A stretch of 64,000 bases of DNA, taken from positions 1-64,000 of the forward strand of contig NZ_JAMLIE010000006.1 of the NCBI RefSeq assembly GCF_023954335.1, written 5' to 3'. This stretch comes from Aquamicrobium sp. GTDB lineage: Bacteria > Pseudomonadota > Alphaproteobacteria > Rhizobiales > Rhizobiaceae. Position numbers and translations under genes: made by a program. Positions 32,607-41,023 of the stretch are shown here, in pieces (position 1 is the first letter of the stretch; each line of letters begins with the position of its first letter). The notes below the pieces were generated by a model. It was given only the letters and a program-made list of their open reading frames with translations, made no database searches and was not told the DNA's origin.

Positions 32607-34112
32607 TCAGCCGCCGTTCGCCAGCTTGCGCAGCGCCGCCTTGTCGATCTTGCCGGTCTTGCCGTAGGGCATCTCGGCCAGCACCGTGACCGATCGCGGC
32701 ACCTTGAAATCCGACAACCGGCCGGCCACCAGCGCGATCAACGCGGCGGGATCGACATGCTTTCCGGCGTGGAGCGTGACGAAGCCGACGGCGACCTCGC
32801 CATAGATCGGGTCTGCGGCGCCGACGACGGCGGCCTCGTCCACGGCGGGATCGCTGGTCAGGACGTTCTCGACCTCGATCGGCGAGATGTTGGCGCCGCC
32901 GCGGATGATCATGTCCTTGCTGCGGCCGACGATGTAGTAGAAGCCCTCGGCATCGCGGCGCACCAGATCGCCGGTGCGGAAATAGCCGTCTTGCAGGTTT
33001 TCAGCCGTCATTTCCGGTGCGCCGTCATAGCGCAGCATCAGTCCCGCCGTGCGCAGATAGAGTTCGCCTATCCCACCCTCCGGCGTCTCGGTTCCGTCGG
33101 ACAGGCGAATGCTCGCCTCGGCCTCCGGAGCCAGCAGGCCCGCCGAACCCGGCGGCAGCGGGCGCGGATCGTCATGGAACCTGCCGAAGGCCGGCGTGGC
33201 CTCCGACAGCGCGAAATAGTTCTGGAGCCTTGCCCCGAACATCCGCTCGAACGCGTCAAGGGCCTCCGCCGAGGTCGGCGCGCCCGAGGTGATCAGAACC
33301 CGCACGTGCGAGAGATCGAATTCGAGCCCGTTCTGCCCGGCATAGGATATCATCATGTTGTACATGGTCGGCACGCCGTGGAAGACGGTGATCCGGTGCG
33401 CGGCCATCGCTTCGAGCACGTCGCGCGAATGGAACCGGCGCAGGATCACCACCTTGCCGCCCGTCTGCAGCGCCACCGCCGCCGCCGTCGAAAGCCCGTA
33501 GAGATAGCCCATCGGCAGGGCGACGAGGGTCGTGTCCGCCTCGGTGATCCCCCACATCCGCGCGAGCGAGCGCGGCACGCCGGCTTGCCCGCCCTGCCCG
33601 AGCATCACTGCCTTGGGAACCCCGGTCGAGCCTGACGTATAGATGTCGAGGAAATCGGCGTCGTCCGCCACTGCCGCCGCCGAGGCGTCGCCCTCTATCT
33701 CCTGATCGATGGTTCCAACCGGCACCCTCGGCACGTTGCAAGTCGCGGGATCGATGATCTCGGCCCCGGCCGCGTCATGGAAAAGCACCTTCGAACGGCT
33801 GTGGTTGACCGCATAGGCGATCTCGGAGCCGGTCAGGTTGGGGTTGAGCGGCACCACGACCGCGCCGAACTTTGCCGCCGCGTAATAGAGCAGCAGGTGA
33901 TGCAGCGAGTTGTGGCCGAAGAAGGCGAAGCGGTCGCCGGTGCCCACCCCCAGTCGGCGCAGATGGCGGACGGTGCGGTCGATGCCGTCGAGAAGCCCGC
34001 GGCGGCTGGTCCAGACGCCGTCGAACCAGACAGCCGGCTCTGCCTCGCGCCCCTGCGAGGCATCCAGCAAGGCCTGGTAGACTGAATTGAACCGCAGCGG
34101 GGACTGAATCAT
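32607..34112 (-). CDS. AMP-forming acyl-CoA synthetase, copy 2
   Basis: 501 residues. Motifs: phosphate loop YTSGSTGVPKAVM (about residue 161), HGVPTMYNMMIS, NYFALSEATPAFG, RTGDLVRRDAEGFYYIVGRSKD, and the C-terminal catalytic Lys in GKTGKIDKAAL. It forms an acyl-AMP and then the CoA thioester. Starts by overlap with the hotdog-hydratase gene (34109) and precedes the broken amidase by ten bases, so it belongs to the same operon. It is a paralogue of the synthetase at 27915. Substrate class (medium, branched or aromatic acid) cannot be fixed. Confidence 0.88.
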   Translation of the reverse strand: MIQSPLRFNSVYQALLDASQGREAEPAVWFDGVWTSRRGLLDGIDRTVRHLRRLGVGTGDRFAFFGHNSLHHLLLYYAAAKFGAVVVPLNPNLTGSEIAYAVNHSRSKVLFHDAAGAEIIDPATCNVPRVPVGTIDQEIEGDASAAAVADDADFLDIYTSGSTGVPKAVMLGQGGQAGVPRSLARMWGITEADTTLVALPMGYLYGLSTAAAVALQTGGKVVILRRFHSRDVLEAMAAHRITVFHGVPTMYNMMISYAGQNGLEFDLSHVRVLITSGAPTSAEALDAFERMFGARLQNYFALSEATPAFGRFHDDPRPLPPGSAGLLAPEAEASIRLSDGTETPEGGIGELYLRTAGLMLRYDGAPEMTAENLQDGYFRTGDLVRRDAEGFYYIVGRSKDMIIRGGANISPIEVENVLTSDPAVDEAAVVGAADPIYGEVAVGFVTLHAGKHVDPAALIALVAGRLSDFKVPRSVTVLAEMPYGKTGKIDKAALRKLANGG

Positions 34113-35029
34113 GGCCTTGGAACCTGCTGATGAAACTGGACCGTCCAGTTGCCGGACTGGAGTTTTTCGCGGTCCCGGTCGACCAGAACCAGATTGAACG
34201 TCTCACGGCCCGACCGTGACGGATCGGCAATGCGCCCGACCTCGAGCCGTACGGTCATGCCGGCGAGGATCGGCTTGTGGAAGGTCCAGTCGATCGCCAG
34301 CACCTCGGCCCGCTCGCCTTCCGCGGCGAGCAGGCGCGAGAGCAGGCCGGCGGCGATCGCCGCGCCCGCGGGGCCTTGCAGGATCGGACCGGCAAAGCCG
34401 GCGGCGCGCGCGCAGAGCGCGTCGGTATGAACGGGGTTGTAATCGGCGGCGAGCTGGCTGCCATAGAGGATGTCGGCCTGCGTGATGGCCCGAAACGGGC
34501 TGTACAGGGTAGTGCCGGAACAGGCGGCGTCCTCGGAGGCTCGCGCTTTAGACCCGCCGGTCTCGCCTCCTGCCGCACCGGGGCGTCGCCGCACCATCAG
34601 CAGCCACTCGCCCTCCTGATAGGCGACCCCGCCGCGATCCTCGAGCCGCACGGCGAAACGCACGAGGCCGCACCCGGGGTTGCGCGTCGGCACCGTCCCG
34701 ACAAGCCGCTGGCGTACCCGCAGCGTCACCCCCGCCTGAATCGGCCGCGGACAGTCGAAGCGGGCGGAGAGGAAGGCGATGCCGGTGCCTTCCTTCAGGC
34801 CCAGCCGCTGCTCCAGTCCGGTGGCGATGGCGAAGGCCGCCTGCGGCAGGAGACAGCCGCCTTCGTCCGCCTCTGCCAGATAGGCCGAGCCGCCGGCATA
34901 GCGACCCCAGAGGGCGATGTCGGTCGCGGTGATCGTGCGCCCCGGCGTCAGCCATTCCATGCCGGGCCGATAGTCCTCCCAGAACAGCGCGCGGGTCCCG
35001 ATCGAGTCCCGATGGCGAGCGTCCGGCAT
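34109..35029 (-). CDS. Double-hotdog MaoC-like hydratase with one degenerate domain
   Basis: 306 residues: two MaoC-like hotdog domains in one chain. The N-terminal domain (about 10-150) opens like the stand-alone MaoC at 42227 (LFWEDYRPGMEWLTPGRTIT), but its catalytic Asp-His stretch is changed to RYAGGSAYLAEAD. The C-terminal domain (about 175-300) keeps it: LAADYNPVHTD, with GFAGPILQGPAG. Such pseudo-dimers hydrate enoyl-CoA substrates with one active domain. It overlaps the acyl-CoA synthetase start and follows the deacetylase-family gene. A fusion of two ancestral MaoC genes is the likely history. Confidence 0.83.
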   Translation of the reverse strand: MPDARHRDSIGTRALFWEDYRPGMEWLTPGRTITATDIALWGRYAGGSAYLAEADEGGCLLPQAAFAIATGLEQRLGLKEGTGIAFLSARFDCPRPIQAGVTLRVRQRLVGTVPTRNPGCGLVRFAVRLEDRGGVAYQEGEWLLMVRRRPGAAGGETGGSKARASEDAACSGTTLYSPFRAITQADILYGSQLAADYNPVHTDALCARAAGFAGPILQGPAGAAIAAGLLSRLLAAEGERAEVLAIDWTFHKPILAGMTVRLEVGRIADPSRSGRETFNLVLVDRDREKLQSGNWTVQFHQQVPRP

Positions 35030-35043
35030 CCCCGCCCTCGCCC

Positions 35044-35868
35044 TCAGAGCTTCGCCGCCGCCTGGCGTGCGGCGTCCGCCACCGTCACGAAGCGCACGTC
35101 CTCCTGCGCCGCCATATGCGCGATCAACCGTTCGAGCATCTTCAGGCGCGGGCCGCGCCCGATGAACTGCGGATGCATGGTCAGGGTGAAGACACCGCCG
35201 TCGAGCTCATGGCAGAAATCGAACTCGTCCCGCCAGATCGCGTAGACCTCGTCCGGCGCGCGGGTGCCGGGATAGAGCGGCTTGTTGAGGAAGGTGAAAT
35301 AGGGAAAATCGTCGAGCTCCCACGCCACGGGGATCTCGATCAGGCCGGTGGGCTCGCCGGGATCGTAGCGATGGTCGTCGATGCGGGAATTGCGCCGCGC
35401 CCGATAGGGCAGGAAATCGCTGGCCATCATGCTGCTGTCGTAGACGAGCCCGCGCTCCAGGAGGAGATCGACGGAGTTCGGCGACAGATCCCATGCCGGC
35501 GAGCGATAACCGGCCGGCACGTAGTCGTCTCCCAGCACGGCCTTCAGTCCCGCGATCGACGCGTCGAGCAGCCGCTCCTCCTCATCGCGCGGCAGGCCGA
35601 CCGGCGTTTCGTGGCGATAGCCGTGCAGCCCGATCTCGTGCCCCGCGGCGCGGACGGTGCGAACCTGCTCGGGGTAGGAAGCGGCGGTGTGGGCCGGGAC
35701 GAAGAAGGTCGCCGGCAGGGCGTGGCGCGCGAGCAGATCGAGCAGCCGCGGCACCCCGAACAGCGCGCCGAACTCGCCGCGCGACAGCGGCGTCGGCGTC
35801 GCGGCCTTCATCGACGTGTACCACAGGGACACGGCGTCGAAATCGAAGGTGAGGCAGACCAGCGTCAT
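35044..35868 (-). CDS. Polysaccharide-deacetylase-family metal-dependent hydrolase
   Basis: 274 residues of the NodB-homology fold. The metal-binding and catalytic motifs are CLTFDFDAVSLWY (Asp-Asp) and GHEIGLHGYRHE (HxxxH), with YRSPAWDLSP and LTMHPQFIGRG later. No signal peptide, so it is cytoplasmic and not a cell-wall enzyme. Similar cytoplasmic members act on amides, cyclic imides or purine-derived rings. Its place between an acyl-CoA dehydrogenase (four-base overlap) and a hydratase gene points to a catabolic hydrolysis step. The substrate is unknown. Confidence 0.82.
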   Translation of the reverse strand: MTLVCLTFDFDAVSLWYTSMKAATPTPLSRGEFGALFGVPRLLDLLARHALPATFFVPAHTAASYPEQVRTVRAAGHEIGLHGYRHETPVGLPRDEEERLLDASIAGLKAVLGDDYVPAGYRSPAWDLSPNSVDLLLERGLVYDSSMMASDFLPYRARRNSRIDDHRYDPGEPTGLIEIPVAWELDDFPYFTFLNKPLYPGTRAPDEVYAIWRDEFDFCHELDGGVFTLTMHPQFIGRGPRLKMLERLIAHMAAQEDVRFVTVADAARQAAAKL

Positions 35869-37046
35869 GTGTGCAGACCGATGCTTTCGGCCTCGCCATC
35901 ATCGCCGAGCCGGCGGGCGATGACCAGACGGTTGATGTCGTTGGTGCCCTCGCCGGTGACGTAGAGCGTCGCCTCGCGCGTCAGCCGCTCCAGCGGCCAG
36001 TCGCGCATGTAGCCCGCCCCGCCCATGATCTGCATGGCGATATGGCAGATCTCGACCGCGCGCTCGCTGGCATAGAGCTTGGCCATGGCGCCGCGCATGT
36101 CCGCCCGCTCGCCGCGCTCCTTGGCGCGGGCGGCCTCCATCGTCATCAGCCGCGCGGCCATCAGCTTGGCGGCCGCGTCGGCGAGCTTGAGCTGGATCGC
36201 CTGGTGCTTGTCGATGGTCACGCCGAAGGCCTCGCGCTCGGCCGCGTAGCGCCGGGCGATGGACAGCGCGTCGGCCGCCACGCCGACCGCGCTGATGGCG
36301 ACGGCGATGCGCCCGCATTCGAGCGCGTCCATCAGCTGCGGGAACCCGCGTCCGGTCGCGCCGGACAGCACGTTGGCGGCCGGAACCGGCACGTCGCCCA
36401 GCTCGATCTGGACGGTATCGACCAGCTCGAAACCCATCTTGTGGAAGACGGACGTCACCTCGACACCGGCGAAGCCCTTTTCCACCAGAAGGAGCGAGAA
36501 GCCCGGCTTGCCGTTCTCGCCCGGGCCGGCGTCGCGGCAGAGGACGAGAAGCAGGGTCGCCGTCCCGCCGTTGGTGATGAATATCTTGGTGCCGCGCACG
36601 CAGAACCCGTCGCCATCGGGCGTCGCGGTGGTGCGCACGGCCTTCAGGTCCGAGCCGCAATGCGGCTCGGTCAGGCAAAGCGCCCCGCGATGCTCGCCCC
36701 GGGCCATGGCCGGCAGGTAGCGTGCCTTCTGCTCCTGCGTGCCGAAGGCCGCGATGGCGTAGGCGACGGTGGCGTGGCTGTTGACATAGGCCGAGAGCGT
36801 CGACCAGCCGCTGGCGAGCGCCTCCATCACGGCGGTAAAGACCGGCACGCGCAAGCCGAGGCCGCCGAACTCCTGCGGGACGACGAGGCCGTAAAGGCCC
36901 ATCTCCTTCATCTCGGCGACCAGCGCGGCGGGATAGGTGCGGTCGCGCTCGTGCTGCATGACCGCCGGTCGCACCCTGCCCTCCACGAAGCGGCGCACCG
37001 CCGAAACGATATCCTTCTCGTCGTCGCTGAAATCGTCGTAATCCAT
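35865..37046 (-). CDS. Acyl-CoA dehydrogenase
   Basis: 393 residues from ATG 37046. FAD/acyl-CoA landmarks: LCLTEPHCGSDLKAVRTTA, FITNGGTATLLLVL, GFELVDTVQIELGDVPVPAANVL, ASERAVEICHIAMQIMGGAGYMRDWP and the C-terminal LTREATLYVTGEGTNDINRL, where the GEGTND region holds the usual catalytic base Glu. It introduces the alpha-beta double bond in an acyl-CoA, feeding the hydratases of this region. First gene of the long leftward run; a TetR-type palindrome ACTGGTCAGT lies about 125 bases upstream. An alternative start upstream adds a basic, unlikely leader. Confidence 0.92.
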   Translation of the reverse strand: MDYDDFSDDEKDIVSAVRRFVEGRVRPAVMQHERDRTYPAALVAEMKEMGLYGLVVPQEFGGLGLRVPVFTAVMEALASGWSTLSAYVNSHATVAYAIAAFGTQEQKARYLPAMARGEHRGALCLTEPHCGSDLKAVRTTATPDGDGFCVRGTKIFITNGGTATLLLVLCRDAGPGENGKPGFSLLLVEKGFAGVEVTSVFHKMGFELVDTVQIELGDVPVPAANVLSGATGRGFPQLMDALECGRIAVAISAVGVAADALSIARRYAAEREAFGVTIDKHQAIQLKLADAAAKLMAARLMTMEAARAKERGERADMRGAMAKLYASERAVEICHIAMQIMGGAGYMRDWPLERLTREATLYVTGEGTNDINRLVIARRLGDDGEAESIGLHT

Positions 37047-37169
37047 CGCACCATCCCATCCGGCGGATTCTCGGGGCATCGGCCGTCGGCGTCGGAGCCC
37101 GGGCTGCCTTCTTCCGCGCGCGAAACTTCGCTTCTTCAACGCGAGTTGATCTTATTAGTATCTAATTAG

Positions 37170-37179
37170 ACTGGTCAGT
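37170..37179 (-). promoter_or_regulatory. Imperfect palindrome ACTGGTCAGT upstream of the acyl-CoA dehydrogenase
   Basis: ACTGGTCAGT has ACTG/CAGT arms around GT, of the kind bound by TetR regulators. It stands in an AT-rich patch, and GTCAAG follows seven bases later. The region upstream of the MaoC/TetR pair holds ATTGGTCAAT followed by GTCAAG in the same layout (42831-42850). The shared layout suggests one regulator. Confidence 0.45.
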
Positions 37180-37246
37180 ATGTGTCAAGACCGATTGGTA
37201 TGATCATCAACTGTCCTTCGTACACTCCTACCGCCGGGCCGGAACG

Positions 37247-37282
37247 GAAACAGGGCGGCATCGCGCGATGCCGCCCTGTTTC
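37247..37282 (-). terminator. 36-base perfect palindrome, probable terminator of the LIV operon
   Basis: GAAACAGGGCGGCATCGC is followed directly by its reverse complement. It lies 48 bases after the stop of the binding-protein gene (37330) and before the acyl-CoA dehydrogenase promoter. The hairpin is very stable, though only the arm's own TTTC provides U residues. It probably ends the livHMGF-binding protein transcript. Confidence 0.7.
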
Positions 37283-37329
37283 GATGGTCATGCCTTGCCC
37301 CCAAACATGTCGCCGGGCAAGGCAAGGGA

Positions 37330-38541
37330 TCATTTCTTCCAGTGCGCCTCGGCGCTCGCCAGATCGGCCGGGTAGATCAGCTCGGGGCGTCCGTTCTGCC
37401 ACTGGATGATGACGAGGCTGGCGCCGAGACGGTGTCCGGCCTCGTCGAACTTGATCGTGTTGCCGCCGTAGAAGCTGCCGATGCCGCCGGTGACGTCCAT
37501 GTTGCGGACCGCCTCGGCGACCTTGACGCGGTCGGCCGCGCCGGCGGCCTCCAGCGCCTCCTTAATCACCATCATGTCGCCATAGGCGGCGATGGCGTCC
37601 TGCGTCATCCACGGCTCGTTGAACCGCTCGGAATAGCGCTTGACGATGTCGGCGTGCTCGGCCGCCGGCCAGGAGACCAGGACCGACATCAGCCCTTCGA
37701 GCTCTTCCGCCTCGGCGACGTTCAGCGCCTCGGGCACGGCGAGCTGCGCGCCGGAGCCGACGACCGGCAGCTGATCCCGGCTCATCCCCAGCTCGTTGAG
37801 CTTCTGCAGCAGCAGCACGTTGTCCTGCAGGACGGTCGGCGGCATGAACAGCCAGTCCGGCCGCGCGCGCCGCACCTGCTGGACCATCGACGTCGCATCG
37901 CTCAGCGGCGGGGTGAAGATCTCGTCGGCGACGAGCTCCAGCCCGTTGGCCTTGAACCCTTCCTCGCGCATCTTGTTGAGGATCGAGGTCGGCGCCGGGG
38001 TGTTGTCGGTGATGACGCCGACCGTCTTGGGCGCGTCGCCGGCCGCCTTGGCCATGTCCATCACCACCGGCAGGATCATGTCGGCCTGCGCCGGGCCGGG
38101 AGGCGACATCTGGAAGATGTACTTGAAGCCGCGGCTGGTGATCTGGTCCGAGAAGGACAGCGTGAACCAGGGCAGGTTCGCGCGCTCGGTGACCTCGGTC
38201 ACGGCGAGCGTCAGGTGCGAGGCCCAGGCGCCCGACCCGGCGACGAGGTTCGGCTCGTCGGCCAGCAGGCGCTGGGCGGCGTTGCGCGCCTTGTCGGGGC
38301 TGTCGCCCGCATCGCCGACGACGAGGCGCAGCTTGGCCCCGCCGAGCGCCTTGATGCCGCCGGCCGCGTTGATGTCGTCGACCGCCAGCTGCGCGCCGTT
38401 GGCGAGGATCTTGCCGGTGCGGGCCCACGGCCCGGTCAGCGGCGCGATGACGGCGACCGGGATGTCGTCGGCTGCCTGGGCCGGTGCGGACCCGAGAGCA
38501 GCGGCTCCGACCAGGGCCGTCGCGATAAGCTTCTTAAACAT
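37330..38541 (-). CDS. Family-6 periplasmic binding protein of the second LIV transporter
   Basis: 403 residues. A signal peptide spans about residues 1-23 (MFKKLIATALVGAAALG, cleavage after AQA). The mature start DDIPVAVIAPLTGPWARTGKIL and WASHLTLAVTEVTERANLPWF are typical of LIV/aromatic-acid binding proteins (Peripla_BP_6). It is the last gene of a LivH-LivMG-LivF operon and precedes a strong hairpin. The neighbouring acyl-CoA ligases suggest it binds a carboxylic acid, perhaps aromatic or branched, rather than leucine; this is inferred from context. Confidence 0.9.
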   Translation of the reverse strand: MFKKLIATALVGAAALGSAPAQAADDIPVAVIAPLTGPWARTGKILANGAQLAVDDINAAGGIKALGGAKLRLVVGDAGDSPDKARNAAQRLLADEPNLVAGSGAWASHLTLAVTEVTERANLPWFTLSFSDQITSRGFKYIFQMSPPGPAQADMILPVVMDMAKAAGDAPKTVGVITDNTPAPTSILNKMREEGFKANGLELVADEIFTPPLSDATSMVQQVRRARPDWLFMPPTVLQDNVLLLQKLNELGMSRDQLPVVGSGAQLAVPEALNVAEAEELEGLMSVLVSWPAAEHADIVKRYSERFNEPWMTQDAIAAYGDMMVIKEALEAAGAADRVKVAEAVRNMDVTGGIGSFYGGNTIKFDEAGHRLGASLVIIQWQNGRPELIYPADLASAEAHWKK

Positions 38542-38573
38542 GGAACCTCCTGTTGATCATGTTCACTTCGCAG

Positions 38574-39287
38574 TCACTCCAGCCCGCCGGAATAGGCGCG
38601 GCTGATATGGCCCATACGGGTCAGCTCCTCGGCTGCGCCTTCGGCGGTGACGACACCGCTTTGCAGGACGTAGGCGCGGTCGCAGAGTTCCAGCGCTTCG
38701 CCCACCCGCTGCTCGACCAGGAGAACCGACATGCTCTGCTCGTCGTGCAGCCTGCCGATGCAGGCGAAGATCTCGTCGACGATGGCCGGCGCCAGCCCCA
38801 TCGAGGGCTCGTCCAGCAGCAGAAGCCGCGGGTTGCCGGTCAGCGCCCGACCGATCGCCACCATCTGCTGCTCGCCGCCGGACAGCGTGCCGGCAAGCTG
38901 CTCGCGGCGCTCGGCGAGCCGGGGAAACAGCGAGAACACGAAGTCGAGGCTGCGCTGCCTGTCGACCGTGCGGCTGGCGGCGAAGAAGCCGCACATGAGA
39001 TTCTTGGACACGGACATGTTCTTGAAGACATGCCGCCCCTCGGGGACATGACCGATGCCCAGCCGGGCGCGCTCGTGGGTCTGCAGGCCGGCAAGGTCCC
39101 GGCCGTCGAACATGATCCGGCCCGCGGCGAGCGGCGCCGTCCCCAGCAGCGCCTTGAACAGGCTCGACTTGCCCGCGCCGTTGGCGCCGACCAGGGCGAC
39201 GAACCCGCCCTCGTCGAGTTCGAGGGTAACGTCGCGCAGCGCCGTCAGCCCGCCATAGCGTACCGTGATGTTGTCAACCTTCAGCAC
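38574..39287 (-). CDS. livF: ABC ATPase LivF (second LIV system)
   Basis: 237 residues. Walker A GANGAGKSS, signature LSGGEQQMVAIGRAL, Walker B LLLLDEPSMGLAP and the LivF-type VLLVEQRVGEAL are intact. The start overlaps the fused LivMG gene by 14 bases, so translation is coupled. It pairs with the LivG half of the fused protein to drive import through LivH and the LivM half. Confidence 0.93.
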   Translation of the reverse strand: MLKVDNITVRYGGLTALRDVTLELDEGGFVALVGANGAGKSSLFKALLGTAPLAAGRIMFDGRDLAGLQTHERARLGIGHVPEGRHVFKNMSVSKNLMCGFFAASRTVDRQRSLDFVFSLFPRLAERREQLAGTLSGGEQQMVAIGRALTGNPRLLLLDEPSMGLAPAIVDEIFACIGRLHDEQSMSVLLVEQRVGEALELCDRAYVLQSGVVTAEGAAEELTRMGHISRAYSGGLE

Positions 39288-41022
39288 GTTCTGTCCACTT
39301 CGGTCCGAGATAGGCCGTGATCACGCCCTTGTCCTTCAGCACCTCGCGCGGCTTGCCGTCGGCGATGACGATGCCGCGGTCGAGCACGACCATCCGCTCC
39401 ACGAGGTCGACCATGGCGGCCATGGTGTGCTCGATGATGACGATGGTGATGCCCAGCCGGTTGAGCTTGCGCACGACCCGCACCACCTCGAACGCCTCGT
39501 CGGTGGAGAGGCCGGCAAGCGTCTCGTCGAGCAGCAGCAGGCGCGGCCGGGCGGCGAGCGCGCGGGCGATCTCGATCAGCCGCACGTCATAGGCCGAGAC
39601 GCCGGACGCGGCCGCGTCGAGCTTGCCGCCGAGCTCGGCGACCTCGCACGCCCACAGGGCGCGGCTGCGCGCCTCGTCCATGTCCTGCGTGGCGGCCGCC
39701 GCCCCGGCGAGGACGTTGTCGAAGACGGAAAGGCGCGAATAGACGCGGGCCACCTGGAAGGTGCGGCCGAAACCACGCTCGGCGCGCTTGTGCACCGGCA
39801 GCCCGATGAGGCTTTGCCCGTCGAACAGGATGTCGCCGCTGTCGGGCGTCAGGTAGCCGTTGATCATGTTGAACAGCGTGGTCTTACCGGCGCCGTTCGG
39901 GCCGACGATGCCGGTGATCGAGCCCGCCTCGATGCGGAAGTTGAAATCCTTGGCAACGACGATCGGACCGAAGGCGCGGTTGAGGCCCTTCACCTCGAGC
40001 GCCGCGCCGGCGATTTCGGGCTGCGCGACGGGCGCGGCGGCGGCCTGCGACGCCGGCGCCCCTTCCTTCGCCGCGCCTTTGCGCCGGCGATCGTAGATCC
40101 GCCAGAACACGCCCTCGGGCATCCAGCGCATGACGAGGATGATGGCGAGGCCGTAGACCATGCCGTTGAGGCCGGGGAAATGGTGCCCGAGCTCGGCATG
40201 CAGCGTCTCGCCCAGCGGCACCAGCACCGCGACGCCGATCAGCGGCCCCCAGATCGAGCCGACGCCGCCGAACATGGTGAAGATGATCGCCGAGGCCGAG
40301 ACGAACACCCCGAACACCTCGCGCGGCGTGGTAACGAGCAGGACCGAGACGTAGAGCGCGCCGGCGAACGAAGCGAGCGCGCCCGAGATCATCAGCATCA
40401 CCATCTTCCAGCCGAACGGATTGATCCCGGCGGCGCGCGCCGCCATCTCGTCCTGCTTGATGGCCTGGAGCATCAGGCCCCAGCGCGAGCGCTCGACGAA
40501 GACGGAGATCACCAGGCAGGCCGCCACCGCGACGGTGGTGAGCACCGTATAGGCGTAGGGCTGGGCGAATTGCATGAAGGCGACGGGGTTGTCGCGCCGG
40601 ATCGGGATCGACAGCTCGGTGTAGCCGAGCCATTCGAAGACGTACATCAGGCACAGCGGATAGGCGAGCATCGCCAGGGCGAAATAATGCCCGCGCAGCC
40701 TGAATGTCGGGATGCCGATGAGGACCGCCGCGCCCGCGCCCAGCGCCAGCGCGATGCCGAGGCCGACCCAGGGTGTGATGCCGAACTGGATTTGCAGCAC
40801 GGTGATGACGAAGGCGCCGAGGCCGAAGAACGCCGAATGCCCGAAAGAGGTCAGCCCGGTATAGCCGGAGAACAGGTTCCAGGCGACGGCGAGGCAGGCC
40901 CAGATCGGGATGCTCGACAGGATGGTCTGGTAGTACGCGTTCGACACGCTGGCCGCGAATGCCAGATAAAGGACGGCGATGATGCCGATGGTGGCGAGCT
41001 GGCGGGAAACCGGTTTCCACAT
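39274..41022 (-). CDS. Fused LivM permease and LivG ATPase (second LIV system)
   Basis: 582 residues. About 1-310 is LivM: hydrophobic segments, LAVAWNLFSGYTGLTSFGHSAFFGLG near residue 43, and the SRWGLMLQAIKQDEMAARAAGI loop. After an Ala/Pro-rich linker (about 325-345) comes LivG, about 348-578: Walker A GPNGAGKTT, Walker B LLLLDETLAGLS and VIIEHTMAAMVDL. At the ABC signature it reads VSAYDVRLIEIARAL, lacking the usual glycine. Fused LivM-LivG proteins are known in proteobacteria. It needs LivH and LivF from the same operon. The fusion means permease and ATPase are made one-to-one. Confidence 0.9.
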   Translation of the reverse strand: MWKPVSRQLATIGIIAVLYLAFAASVSNAYYQTILSSIPIWACLAVAWNLFSGYTGLTSFGHSAFFGLGAFVITVLQIQFGITPWVGLGIALALGAGAAVLIGIPTFRLRGHYFALAMLAYPLCLMYVFEWLGYTELSIPIRRDNPVAFMQFAQPYAYTVLTTVAVAACLVISVFVERSRWGLMLQAIKQDEMAARAAGINPFGWKMVMLMISGALASFAGALYVSVLLVTTPREVFGVFVSASAIIFTMFGGVGSIWGPLIGVAVLVPLGETLHAELGHHFPGLNGMVYGLAIILVMRWMPEGVFWRIYDRRRKGAAKEGAPASQAAAAPVAQPEIAGAALEVKGLNRAFGPIVVAKDFNFRIEAGSITGIVGPNGAGKTTLFNMINGYLTPDSGDILFDGQSLIGLPVHKRAERGFGRTFQVARVYSRLSVFDNVLAGAAAATQDMDEARSRALWACEVAELGGKLDAAASGVSAYDVRLIEIARALAARPRLLLLDETLAGLSTDEAFEVVRVVRKLNRLGITIVIIEHTMAAMVDLVERMVVLDRGIVIADGKPREVLKDKGVITAYLGPKWTERAEG

Positions 41023-41023
41023 G

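Noticed and set aside
37247..37282. The 36-base perfect palindrome as a regulator binding site.
   Set aside because: Its location after the last gene of the LIV operon and its length favour a terminator or mRNA-stabilising hairpin.
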